A stretch of 27,105 bases of DNA from the NCBI GenBank assembly GCA_964539785.1, contig CAZIJQ010000032.1, positions 1 through 27,105 of the forward strand, written 5' to 3'. This document shows, piece after piece, positions 16,201-24,100 of this stretch. Position 1 is the stretch's first letter. Each line of letters starts with the position of its first letter. The DNA comes from JABMPO01 sp964539785. Lineage in GTDB: Bacteria > Fidelibacterota > Marinisomatia > Marinisomatales > TCS56. Under the pieces are notes generated by a model. That model saw nothing but the letters and a program-made list of their open reading frames with translations. It was not told the origin of the DNA and searched no databases. A program made the position numbers and the translations under genes.

Positions 16201-16932
16201 GGAACAATTTAGTCCAACGGAAAGGAGATTGCCGTGGCGAATAGAATTATAAAATGCTTCCAGAGTTTGTCCTGAAAGCGTCCGACCGCTGGCATCAGTA
16301 ATTGTCCCGGATATCATAATTGGAATATTGACTCCACGCTGATTTAATACATCCCGGATTGCGAATAAAGCCGCTTTGCAATTTAGAGTATCAAACACTG
16401 TTTCAATCAGCAGTAAATCGACGTTCCCCTCCACCATTGCTTCCACTTGGGTTGCATAGGCCGCACATAATAGATCAAAATCAACGTTGCGATAATCCGG
16501 TCTTTCCACATGCGGGGATAGGGTTGCTGTCCGGTTGGTCGGACCGAGCACGCCAGCAACAAATCGTGGCTTATCCGGGGACATAGCCGTAAAATCATTC
16601 ACGACAGACCGTGCCAGTTTTGCTGCGGCCAAATTCATGTCAAATACATGATCTGCCAGCCCATAATCACTTTGAGAGATGGCGTTTGCGTTAAAAGTAT
16701 TAGTCTCAATGATATCAGAGCCAGCCTGCAGATAATTGCGGTGAATGGTTGTGATTACATTGGGACGTGTTAGAGACAAGACATCATTGTTGCCCTGCAA
16801 ATCAATCTCCGAATCAGTGAATAATCGCCCGCGGAAATCAGATTCGTTTAGATCAAACGACTGGATCATAGTGCCCATGGCACCATCCAGAACTAATATT
16901 CGATCTTTTAATATTTCTTCAATTTCAGGCAT
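13255..16932 (-). CDS. metH: Cobalamin-dependent methionine synthase (MetH), full four-module form
   Basis: A 1225-residue enzyme, nearly the same length as E. coli MetH. The homocysteine module (1-320) has LDGAMGTMIQ, with zinc ligands Cys243 and the Cys306-Cys307 pair in GGCCGTTP. The folate module (about 350-620) has NVGERTNVAGSARF. The cap region follows. The B12 module carries DVHDIGKN (754-761), whose His756 is the lower cobalt ligand, then GLSGLITPS and GGATTSK. The C-terminal SAM-binding reactivation module (about 900-1225) contains RPAPGYPACPDH. Cobalamin must therefore be imported or made elsewhere. The start is set by homology (MPEIEEILKDRILVLDG). Oddly, no Shine-Dalgarno sits in the usual place, because the U-run of a hairpin runs right up to the ATG. 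It is the first gene of the operon, under the SAM-II leader. Confidence 0.98.
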   Translation of the reverse strand: MPEIEEILKDRILVLDGAMGTMIQSFDLNESDFRGRLFTDSEIDLQGNNDVLSLTRPNVITTIHRNYLQAGSDIIETNTFNANAISQSDYGLADHVFDMNLAAAKLARSVVNDFTAMSPDKPRFVAGVLGPTNRTATLSPHVERPDYRNVDFDLLCAAYATQVEAMVEGNVDLLLIETVFDTLNCKAALFAIRDVLNQRGVNIPIMISGTITDASGRTLSGQTLEAFYNSIRHGNLLSVGLNCSLGAKELRPYIRELSAWGETFVSLHPNAGLPNELGEYDESPTNMAGLIKEFAESGMVNIVGGCCGTTPAHISAIVLAVSGLTPRKIPGKLLGTRLSGLEPLTILPDSLFVNVGERTNVAGSARFARLIREDKYEQALEIARQQIENGAQIIDINLDDAIFDSIAAMEKFLRLIASDPGISKVPVMIDSSDWNVIITGLRNIQGKGIVNSISLKDGEDEFLRKARQVKCYGAAVIVMAFDENGQAATYDQKVTICRRAYGLLTQKAGYDPEDIIFDPNIFAIATGMEEHQLFTIDYIKACKTLKKEFPASLISGGVSNVSFAFRGNNHVREAIHSVFLYQAIQAGMSMGIVNAGQLAIYDDLAPELKKCVEAVILNRSSDATDNLIKIAHDYQSIAKQKIEVNAWRTEPVEERIQHAVVEGLAEFIESDVAELHEKTGSALGIIEGNLMSAMQIVGDQFGAGKMFLPQVVKSARVMKKAVAYLIPFVELERKKSGTVQKFRGKIILATVKGDVHDIGKNIVNVVLGCNNYEIIDLGVMVAADKIIDEAQRHKVDIIGLSGLITPSLQEMTVVAGELERRGLSIPLMIGGATTSKIHTAVKIDPLYSGPVAHVIDASRSVDAVGRLLAEQTDYSKQLKSNYQNLRETYAQRKRVKPLVTLDAARKNGFKPDWVIYIPPAPVTLDRQLNTQFPLHKLTAFIDWTPFFHVWELKGKYPTIFNNSNYGNQARELYKSGQEWLKRIITDELLVARGVMQIFPANSRADDITIFSDDDRSQIAMVIHNLRQQTIGKKDNLFYSLSDFIAPESTGKQDWIGAFAVVVDYQNSGIMKSLRDQNDEYGIIMVKALADRLAEAYAEYLHWQVRLKFWGYAANENLDTADFISENYQGIRPAPGYPACPDHSQKVDLFKLLDAEKEIGVKLTENYAMLPTAAVSGWYFSHPDTRYFSVGKIDREQVMDYAGRKGESIEITEKLLEPNLAYERGT

Positions 16933-16957
16933 AAAAAAAGCCGGCGCTAAACCGGCT
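16933..16957 (-). terminator. Attenuator hairpin and U-run touching the metH start codon
   Basis: On the minus strand AGCCGG pairs with CCGGCT around the 7-base loop TTTAGCG, followed by an unbroken T-run that ends exactly at the metH ATG. This has the shape of an intrinsic terminator. It begins 6 bases after the SAM-II aptamer, so it is the likely expression platform. It may also end transcripts arriving from the nucleotidyltransferase gene upstream. An alternative is that the hairpin acts as a folded spacer that brings the aptamer's AAAAAGG nearer to the ATG. Confidence 0.8.
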
Positions 16958-16962
16958 GATAG

Positions 16963-17015
16963 ACCTTTTTAGCAAATTTATTTAACGTCGGTGCAATATG
17001 GCTCAAATTCCGACC
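16963..17015 (-). promoter_or_regulatory. SAM-II (SAM-alpha) riboswitch aptamer in the metH leader
   Basis: The minus strand has P1 stem GTCGG (17014-17010) with CCGAC (16991-16987). The loop between them is AATTTGAGCCATATTGCA, and a tail ends in GCTAAAAAGG (16973-16964). This follows the crystallised Sargasso Sea SAM-II aptamer closely, as I recall it. ATTT after P1 is shared. CC and GC in the loop are separated by five bases in both. GC and GG in the tail are separated by UAAAAA in both. The pseudoknot pairs CC:GG and GC:GC can form. The U and A positions that contact SAM are therefore kept. Its position directly before metH of a methyl-cycle operon fits SAM feedback. Confidence 0.9.
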
Positions 17016-17021
17016 GGGGTT

Positions 17022-17050
17022 ATTTTACCCAGTATTTAAGATTTATTCAA
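17022..17050 (-). promoter_or_regulatory. Sigma70-like promoter for the metH operon
   Basis: On the minus strand TTGAAT (17050-17045) and TAAAAT (17027-17022) are separated by exactly 17 bases. The first matches the -35 consensus at 4 of 6 positions and the second the -10 consensus at 5 of 6. Transcription would begin about 6-7 bases further on, at or just before the first P1 base of the SAM-II aptamer. That agreement of promoter and aptamer boundary supports both calls. Promoter rules in this lineage are not well known to me. Confidence 0.65.
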
Positions 17051-17072
17051 GGATAATTCTTCGCTGCTGAGT

Positions 17073-17987
17073 TCAGCAAAATTCGGAACCATCACCGGCC
17101 ACTATCCGGTCCTTTAGTCGTACTTCGTTGAGATTTGAATTATTAAGAACAATACTGTTCTCAATTTCACTGTTTTTAATTATAGATCCAGGCATAATTG
17201 TCACATTCGGACCGATGATCGAATTCTCAATCAGGCAGTCCTTCCCCACAAAAACCGGCTCCCGGAATTCCACCCCAGGAATTGAATCATGGCTGGATTC
17301 AAGTAATACCCGGTTGGTCTCAAGATAGGTTGCCGGTACCCCAGCATCAAACCATTCAGCATTTTGCAGGGCTACAAACTGGTCTCCCCAATTAAGCATC
17401 ACTTCCATTGCGTCTGTAATCTGATACTCACCTTTGGTTCGAATATCATTTTTGATCAAATATTCAATGGCCTGCTTTAATCGTGCCTCTTTGGGGAAAT
17501 AATATAGGCCGATAATCGCCAGATTGGTTGGTGGATCAGCGACTTTTTCATGGAAACCGGTTATTCTATTTTCTTCAATTTCGATAACGCCAAACCGTGA
17601 AGGATCATCTACTGGCAGTACCACAATTCCATTTGTTTGCAAATCGGTCAATTCCGAAAATGGAAATCGATAGACAGCATCACCCAGGTGTACTAGTACC
17701 GGCTCATCCCGATCTTCCAATCCCTGTAGAACAGCATGACCCAATCCCAGACGTTCAGTCTGATTAACATAAGTGAAATCACCGGAATATTTTTCCATAT
17801 GCTGAATAATTTGATCGCCAAGATGTCCGATTATGAATGTAATCTGATCAATTCCATGATCTGCTAGATTATCGATAATATGGTCAAGTACCGGTTTCCC
17901 GGCCACTGGTAATAATGCTTTTTGCGTATGGTCAGTATGCGGTTTCAGGCGGGTTCCATAACCCGCCACCGGCAGAATAACTTTCAC
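17073..17987 (-). CDS. NDP-sugar nucleotidyltransferase with left-handed beta-helix tail
   Basis: A 304-residue enzyme that probably joins a sugar-1-phosphate to an NTP. The N-terminal Rossmann-like domain has the pyrophosphorylase signature LPVAGYGTRLKPHTDHTQKA (residues 4-23), the G/A-rich loop LGLGHAVLQGL (about 82-92) and the metal-binding VHLGDAVY (about 99-106). EWFDAGVPATYLETN (about 216-230) matches the conserved W-D-G segment. From about residue 240, repeated hexapeptides (PVFVGKDCLIENSIIGPNVT) form a short beta-helix as in archaeal and GlmU-like dual-domain proteins. The sugar and nucleotide are not determined; glucose-1-phosphate thymidylyl- or uridylyltransferase are the closest guesses. 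It starts with GTG behind AGGGGAT. It follows hpf by 19 bases. Confidence 0.85.
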   Translation of the reverse strand: MKVILPVAGYGTRLKPHTDHTQKALLPVAGKPVLDHIIDNLADHGIDQITFIIGHLGDQIIQHMEKYSGDFTYVNQTERLGLGHAVLQGLEDRDEPVLVHLGDAVYRFPFSELTDLQTNGIVVLPVDDPSRFGVIEIEENRITGFHEKVADPPTNLAIIGLYYFPKEARLKQAIEYLIKNDIRTKGEYQITDAMEVMLNWGDQFVALQNAEWFDAGVPATYLETNRVLLESSHDSIPGVEFREPVFVGKDCLIENSIIGPNVTIMPGSIIKNSEIENSIVLNNSNLNEVRLKDRIVAGDGSEFC

Positions 17988-18006
17988 TTGGATCCCCTGT
18001 TAAATA

Positions 18007-18294
18007 TTAATAACGCTTTAACTTATCTTTATGTTTTTTTACTCTGGTTACCATTGTATTGACGGCCCGATCAATACTTTTAGTAATGTTGTCTGATGAT
18101 TCTTTCACATTCAGCTTGTCATTTGGAACTGAAACATTGATCTCAACCGTGTACGAATTGTTCTCATGAGCAAGAATAATCTGTCCCTGGGTTATCCGAT
18201 CAAAATAACGAGTCAGTCGATTCATCTCTTTCTCAGCATATTCTCTTAACTGTTCGGGAGCTTTGAAATGACGGGCAGTGAATTCAATTACCAT
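18007..18294 (-). CDS. hpf: Short ribosome hibernation-promoting factor (HPF/RaiA family)
   Basis: A 95-residue protein with the single beta-alpha-beta-beta-beta-alpha fold of HPF/RaiA. It binds the decoding channel of the 30S subunit and parks ribosomes when growth slows. MVIEFTARHFKAPEQLREYAEKEMNRLTRYF (N-terminal, split here by family position) and the closing basic helix DRAVNTMVTRVKKHKDKLKRY show the pattern. It lacks the C-terminal dimerisation domain of the long form. AAAGG lies 9 bases before the ATG. The 106-base gap upstream holds a TATAAA that may be its own -10 box. Its position beside a Xer recombinase gene is also common in Bacteroidetes, by recollection. Confidence 0.92.
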   Translation of the reverse strand: MVIEFTARHFKAPEQLREYAEKEMNRLTRYFDRITQGQIILAHENNSYTVEINVSVPNDKLNVKESSDNITKSIDRAVNTMVTRVKKHKDKLKRY

Positions 18295-18400
18295 ATTACA
18301 TTACCTTTCATTTTATTTTCATTTTGTATTTATAGCACACTCATTTAGGTACAATTTGCATACCAGAATAGTGCATTGTGAAAAATAAATCTGGTTAATA

Positions 18401-19312
18401 TTAGCTACCTCCATGAGGATGAGCCTGACGGTGAATCTTCTTCATTTTCTCAGGTTGAATGTGAGTATACACTTGAGTTGATGAAAGACTACTGTGTCCT
18501 AACAAATCCTTTAGCGATCGAATATCGGCGCCATTATTCATCATGTGGGTCGCAAAAGAATGCCGAAGTGTATGGGGGCCTAGATTCTCACCCTCCATTA
18601 ATAATAATAAATATTGTTTCACGTGTCGCTGGACTGTCCGAACTGAAATACGCTGCTTTTTCCCATTCACAAATATGGACTGTTTCTTTGGTGTTAGCTT
18701 TGTAAAACCCATGAAGTGGATAAATTGTTCCAGTGTTTTGCGGGCGGTTTCACCAAATGGAATAATGCGTTGTTTATTGCCTTTTCCGGTTACCTTTATC
18801 AATTGATTATCAAAATCAATCTGGCCAAAGTTCAGGTTTACTAATTCGCTGACCCTGATCCCAGTACTGTATAATAATTCAAGTATTGCCCGGTCTCGTA
18901 ATCCGGCTAAAGTATTGTTCGGTGGCAAATCCATCAAAGCGGGAATAACCTCTTCCGGTATAACATTGGGTAAGGATTTAGGTGTACGCGGCGTTTTTAT
19001 TCCAATGGTTGGATTAGAACTCAATTCTTCTGATTTGACCAGATATTTAATAAATGATTTTACTGCTGCCAGGCGTCTCGCAACTGTACCACTACTGAAT
19101 CCTGCTTCAAATTCCGCACCTAAAAAATGCCGGATAGTAATTTTATCTATGCTGCGGAAATCCTCTGTAATGAAATCAAGATAAGAATTATAAAAACTAA
19201 CAAACCGTTTAAGATCTATCGCATAAGCCCGCATGGTGTGAGCGGAATAATTTCGTTCTTGTGATATATAGGCCAGAAAGTCATCAATTAACAGTTGTTT
19301 GCGATCATTCAT
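18401..19312 (-). CDS. Tyrosine recombinase, XerC/XerD type
   Basis: A 303-residue site-specific recombinase for resolving chromosome dimers at dif. The N-terminal SAM-like core-binding domain covers residues 1-95. The catalytic domain holds all expected residues: Arg153 (STGIRVSEL), Lys177 (VTGKGNKQR), His247 and Arg250 (HTLRHSFATHMM), His273 (LGHSSLSSTQ) and the nucleophile Tyr282 (VYTHI). The ATG at 19312 is preferred to a TTG 19 codons upstream, because it begins at the normal family start (MNDRKQLLIDDFLAY). It overlaps the rluD stop by only 8 bases. XerC and XerD cannot be told apart here. The gene lies in a housekeeping operon, not beside phage or integron genes, which supports the Xer role. 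Confidence 0.93.
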   Translation of the reverse strand: MNDRKQLLIDDFLAYISQERNYSAHTMRAYAIDLKRFVSFYNSYLDFITEDFRSIDKITIRHFLGAEFEAGFSSGTVARRLAAVKSFIKYLVKSEELSSNPTIGIKTPRTPKSLPNVIPEEVIPALMDLPPNNTLAGLRDRAILELLYSTGIRVSELVNLNFGQIDFDNQLIKVTGKGNKQRIIPFGETARKTLEQFIHFMGFTKLTPKKQSIFVNGKKQRISVRTVQRHVKQYLLLLMEGENLGPHTLRHSFATHMMNNGADIRSLKDLLGHSSLSSTQVYTHIQPEKMKKIHRQAHPHGGS

Positions 19313-20273
19313 TAAATACGGCCGCTTCTGCAAGTAAATTTTGCATATCCTCTGGAATCCGGACTTCAAAACTCAACAACTTGTCGGTCCCAGGATGTTT
19401 AAAGTGAATTTGGTGGGCGTGTAAAGCGTGTCGATTAATATTTTTCAGCAGTCTTTGCAGTATTTTTGTTACTTCTGGTAAAAAACCTTTTGAGCGATTT
19501 ACACCACCATTATACATGTCATCAGCGAATATTGCAAATCCGGAATAAGAAGAATGTACACGGAGCTGATGCGTTCGACCGGTTAGCGGTGTAAATTGAA
19601 CAAAACTAAGGTATCGAAAAGATTTCAGTGATTTATACTCGGTTATGGCCGGTTTCCCATCCACTGACGCTTCAAATTTGGTTGGATCGGAACGCTGCCG
19701 TTTGATGCCGATTTCAATTCGGCCTGCCGGTGGATCGCATTCGCCCCAGGTAATACCAAGATAAGTCTTTTTGATCGTTCGCGACTCGAATTGTTTTGCC
19801 AAATGATGGTGAGCAAGATTAGTTTTGGCAATTATCATTAATCCTGAAGTATTCTTATCGAGACGATGTACAATTCCTGGCCTTAAACTGCCATTAATAT
19901 CGGATAATTTATTAAAATGATGGGCAAGTCCATTTGCCAATGTTCCGGTGTAATTGCCCTTACCGGGATGAACAACCAAACCAGCCGGTTTATTTAGTAC
20001 GGCAAGGATATCGTCTTCATAGACAATATCCAAGTCCATTTTCTGTGGTTCAATTGTATTTGGTTCTTTTAAGGTATCCGGAATGGAAACCAGAATTTCT
20101 TCCCCACCTTCAAGAATCCGACTTGATTTGACGGCCGCACCATTAACAGTAATATAGCCCGATTTGATAGCATCCTGAATCTTGGAGCGAGAATACTCAG
20201 GCAGAGTGGCTGCCAAATATTTATCAAGCCTGGTATTTTCGGAGGTTGTTACCTTAAGCCTGGTCGAAATCAA
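19305..20273 (-). CDS. rluD: 23S rRNA pseudouridine synthase, RluA/RluD family
   Basis: A 322-residue enzyme that converts uridines in 23S rRNA to pseudouridine. An N-terminal S4 RNA-binding domain (about residues 15-62: RLDKYLAATLPEYSRSKIQDAI, abridged) precedes the catalytic domain, which carries GIVHRLDKNTSGLMIIAKT (133-151) with catalytic Asp139. Further family motifs are LTGRTHQLRVH and the terminal HALHAHQIHFKHP. The start is a TTG that shares bases with the lspA stop (TTGA), which indicates translational coupling; no better ATG or GTG exists before the S4 domain. RluD rather than RluA or RluC is the best guess from length and S4 domain. Confidence 0.92.
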   Translation of the reverse strand: MISTRLKVTTSENTRLDKYLAATLPEYSRSKIQDAIKSGYITVNGAAVKSSRILEGGEEILVSIPDTLKEPNTIEPQKMDLDIVYEDDILAVLNKPAGLVVHPGKGNYTGTLANGLAHHFNKLSDINGSLRPGIVHRLDKNTSGLMIIAKTNLAHHHLAKQFESRTIKKTYLGITWGECDPPAGRIEIGIKRQRSDPTKFEASVDGKPAITEYKSLKSFRYLSFVQFTPLTGRTHQLRVHSSYSGFAIFADDMYNGGVNRSKGFLPEVTKILQRLLKNINRHALHAHQIHFKHPGTDKLLSFEVRIPEDMQNLLAEAAVFNE

Positions 20274-20746
20274 GATTTAGCTTCTGCTGTCACGAGTTTG
20301 GGTTGCATTATCAAGGAATAATAAAGAAAGAAAATCATACCCACAGTAACGGAAGAATCAGCAATATTAAAGACAGGAAAATGGTGGCCGGCATACATAA
20401 AATCAAAAAAATCTACTACTTTACCAAACAAAACACGGTCAATCAGATTCCCAATCGCACCGGCCAGAATAAACGCTAAAGACAATCTAATTAAAAACAC
20501 ATCATTTCTTACCTGCCATAAATACCAGCCCAAACCGATTGATGCGATTATTGAAACAAACGTAAATACATAAATACCAGCCGGGAAATTGATGCCAAAC
20601 GCCATACCATCGTTGGTCACATAAGTCATATGAAATAGATCTTGAATTACAGGAATGGATTCATGTAAATCCATTTTAGCCCTGGTAATTGCTTTAGTTA
20701 TTTGATCGAGTAGGATTAGAAAACCGGTAGCATATAAAACCCTCAT
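20270..20746 (-). CDS. lspA: Lipoprotein signal peptidase (signal peptidase II)
   Basis: A 158-residue inner-membrane aspartyl protease that removes signal peptides from prolipoproteins after lipidation. Four hydrophobic helices are visible. The conserved blocks LDQITKAI (13-20), GAIGNLIDRVLFG (96-108, catalytic Asp103) and VFNIADSSVTVG (125-136, catalytic Asp130) are all intact. Two lipoprotein genes in this window are among its likely substrates. The ATG overlaps the stop of the preceding zinc-finger gene (ATGA). The gene order ileS - dksA-like - lspA is familiar from Bacteroidetes. Confidence 0.96.
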   Translation of the reverse strand: MRVLYATGFLILLDQITKAITRAKMDLHESIPVIQDLFHMTYVTNDGMAFGINFPAGIYVFTFVSIIASIGLGWYLWQVRNDVFLIRLSLAFILAGAIGNLIDRVLFGKVVDFFDFMYAGHHFPVFNIADSSVTVGMIFFLYYSLIMQPKLVTAEAKS

Positions 20747-21138
20747 ACAGAGTTCAGTTTCTCCTTCATTTTACAGGCCACACATTTATTTGCATTGGGG
20801 ACTTCCAGCATGCGTTCTTCCGGAATTAACTCTCCACAGATTACACAAGTGCCGAATTCTTTGGATTCAATTCGTTCCAAAGCAACATTCAGATTTCGGT
20901 AATATTTATCTTCGCGAGTCATAAATAAAAAGCTTTTCTCACGCTCGTGGGAATCAGTGCCAGCATCGGCCATATGGACGCTGTATATGGAATCTTGCGA
21001 AAGCGCACCATTGGGATTTTTGGAAGTATTAATTCCATCCTGAATGGTCCCCACTTCCGAAGCGACTGAATTCATCTTAGTTAAAATTACTTCGCGAAAT
21101 TTTTCTAATTTTTTTTCAGAATATTGTTTCTTTGTCAT
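20743..21138 (-). CDS. DksA/TraR family C4 zinc-finger protein
   Basis: A 131-residue protein with an N-terminal region predicted to be helical (coiled coil, about residues 5-90) and a C4 zinc finger: Cys98, Cys101, Cys119 and Cys122 in the pattern CVICGELIPEERML then CVACK. DksA-type proteins enter the secondary channel of RNA polymerase and, with ppGpp, reset transcription of rRNA and amino-acid genes. The middle segment DAGTDSHEREKSFLF carries the acidic residues that in DksA lie at the coiled-coil tip. It is shorter than E. coli DksA, as is usual in Bacteroidetes. It follows ileS by 12 bases and overlaps lspA by 4. Confidence 0.9.
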   Translation of the reverse strand: MTKKQYSEKKLEKFREVILTKMNSVASEVGTIQDGINTSKNPNGALSQDSIYSVHMADAGTDSHEREKSFLFMTREDKYYRNLNVALERIESKEFGTCVICGELIPEERMLEVPNANKCVACKMKEKLNSV

Positions 21139-21150
21139 AATGATCTTTAT

Positions 21151-24100
21151 CTAACCTTTCTCAACTCGTTCAATAGCGATGTTGAAGCGCCAATCGCGCA
21201 CCGAGATTTCCTCGTTATACTCGCCCGATTGTTGCTCAGGCATTATTTTCTGAGTTAGTGTCTCGTTATAAAAATATTCCTTATTTGCCTTTATTGCATC
21301 GCCGACAGGTCCATCAAACGTACCATAAATATTTATTCTGTCTTCGACCATAAATTTAGCCTTTTTTCGGATAATCTGCACCTGTCTTATTACATCTCGA
21401 ACAATGCCTTCCTTAATCAATTCATCTGTCAAATCGGTTGAAAGACCAATGGTCATACCACCTTCACCAGCTGCGGTAAAACCTAGAGCAGAAGTTTTTT
21501 CGATCAACAAATCATCACGATCAAGATTAATAATATTATTATCAATATTCAATACAATTCGGTCAGTCTTTGTCAAAATTTCGATCAGGCTCGTGCCATC
21601 GGTTTTTTCGAGCTCTGCTTTAATCTTTCCAATTGATTTACCGTACTTTGGACCTAAAACCGGCAGATTTGGTAGAATAGTATGGTTAATCAGGATATCC
21701 GCGTTAGCAATTCTTTCAATTGATTTCACATTCAATTCTTCTCTAATAACCGATTGATGCTCCATTAAAAATTCGGCTACAGTATCTTCATTCTCAACAA
21801 AATAAAGTTTTGCCAGCGGTTGTCGAATTTTCAAACTGGCTTGATTACGGGCTGACCTTCCCAGCTCAACCAGTTTTCTCAATGCATCTACCTGTTGTTC
21901 CAATTGCTCATCAATCAGGGCCGGGTCGGCAACCGGATACTCGCAAAGATGAATACTTTCAGGAGCTTCTGAGTCCGAATTTCGGACCAGATTCTGGTAA
22001 ATATTTTCGGTAATAAACGGCATTACCGGCGCAATTAATTCAATTGTCGCTTTTAAGACTGTATACAATACCTGGTAAGCGGCATTTTTATCACCGTCAT
22101 CTTCGCTTTTCCAGAAACGACGGCGATTCCTCCTGATATACCAATTCGACAGATCTTCCAGAAACAGGTTCACCTTACGCATCATCCGATAGACTTTGAA
22201 ATCGTCAAATACCGCCCGACAATCATTGATCAATTGATTCAATTTGGAAAGAATCCAGCGGTCAAGAATTGTCAGGTTATTCGAATCAAGCGAATTCACC
22301 GTGGGATCGAATTTATCTAATGCAGCATAAGTTGCAAAAAATGAATAAGAATTCCACAATGTAATGATACGCTTCCGTACATCATCAGCATGGTGATAAC
22401 CGAATAGAAGATTATGCTCCACATTTTGGGCGGCATACATCCAGCGCATCACGTCCACCCCCATTTCTTCGGCAGCATCATCAAACCAAATTGCATTGCC
22501 CCATGACTTGTGCATATCACGACCGGTTTCATCTTTAACAAGTGCGTGACCAAGTAAGGTTTTAAATGGAGGTACATTTTCCATAATCGTTGACATGGCC
22601 AGCAATGAATAGAACCAGTTTCGGAATTGACCGGGGAAACATTCAGTGATAAAATCAGCTGGAAACCACTTTTTCCAATAGTCGTTGTCACTGATATAAT
22701 TCATAGTGGAATAGGGAACAATGCCGGCATCCAGCCAGGGGTTACCAACATCGGGTATTCTGGTACCAATCAATCCGGTTTCCGGGTGCTTGATTTTGAC
22801 TTTATCAATCCACGGACGATGGGGGCTGTGCCCTTTAAACTCATCCCAGCCTTCAACCGCCAATTCTTCTAACTCCGCGAGCGAACCAACCACGTAAAAA
22901 CTGCCGTCCTCAAAAGTCCAGATTGGTAAAGCCAGACCCCAGAACCGCTTTTTGGATATCATCCAGTCGCTCATATTTTCCAGCCACTCGTGCTCGCGAT
23001 CCTGCCCCCATTCAGGCAGCCACTGGATTTGATCAACAATTTTTTTAATCTCGTTGCGCCAATCCATGTTGATATACCATTCACCAACCATCCGGAAAAC
23101 CAGCTCATCCCCGGAGCGCCAGCAATGGGGATAAATATGGGGATAACGTTCAGCATGCACCAGAAATCCATTTTCTTTCAGATTGGCAATGATTTTGTGC
23201 GTGGTTTCTACGTCAGTGGCCAGCATGCCGGTCAACCAGCCAAAGCCATCTATATATTTCGATTCATCGTTTAGTGGGGCAATGTCTACCAATCCTAATT
23301 TCAGACCGATCTTATGGTCAATATCACCGCAACCCGGAGCAATGTGAACGATGCCGGTACCTTCGCCGGCAACTACCACATCGTTTCCTTCCGAATCCTT
23401 CCCCCCATCAATCACCCGATGACCGCTAATACCGTTGACGCCAGCAGCTTCTAATTCTGCACGGGCGAATGGATGCCCTCCTGCTATTGATTGGGCTTCC
23501 AGATCATCAAATGGACCAATATATTCCCAGCCCACCATTTCAGCACCTTTTAGCGTGCCTTCTTCAGTAAAACCACCGCGTTCCTTAAATATCTGGGAAA
23601 TGGTCTTCAATTTGGGAACACCATCGACCCATTGTTTTTTATCCCCAAATTGTTTTTCCAAACGTTGGTAATTCAAATTTTCATCGGCAAAATAATATAT
23701 GGAACCATCTTGTGCACGCAATTTGATATAATCCAGATTAACATTCACAGCCGCCGCAACATTAGAGGTCAGGGTCCACGGTGTTGTAGTCCAAACCAAT
23801 AAATATTCCTTGTCACGATCCTTCAATGGAAACCGAATAAAAACGGCATCATGAGCAACCAGCTTTCGGCCTTCAATTATTTCCATTTGAGAATAAGATG
23901 TACCAGATTTACCAGACCACGGAACAACGTCGGTACCCTGATAAATTTTTCCCCGGTCAAACAATTTTTTCAGATAAGCCCAGATGGTATAATTATTCTC
24001 ATCGGACATGGTGTAATAGGAATTATCCCAGTCCATCCAATAGCCAAGTCGGATTGATTGTTCGGTTTGGATACCGGAATACTTCCATACCCGTTCTTTA

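Noticed and set aside
17065..17078. Small inverted repeat TGCTGA-GT-TCAGCA at the nucleotidyltransferase stop codon
   Set aside because: The stem is short, includes the stop codon and has no T-run after it on the minus strand, so it is not a convincing terminator or operator.
19313..19369. Longer Xer recombinase start at TTG 19369
   Set aside because: It would overlap rluD by about 65 bases and add residues not seen in the family. The ATG at 19312 matches the normal N-terminus.
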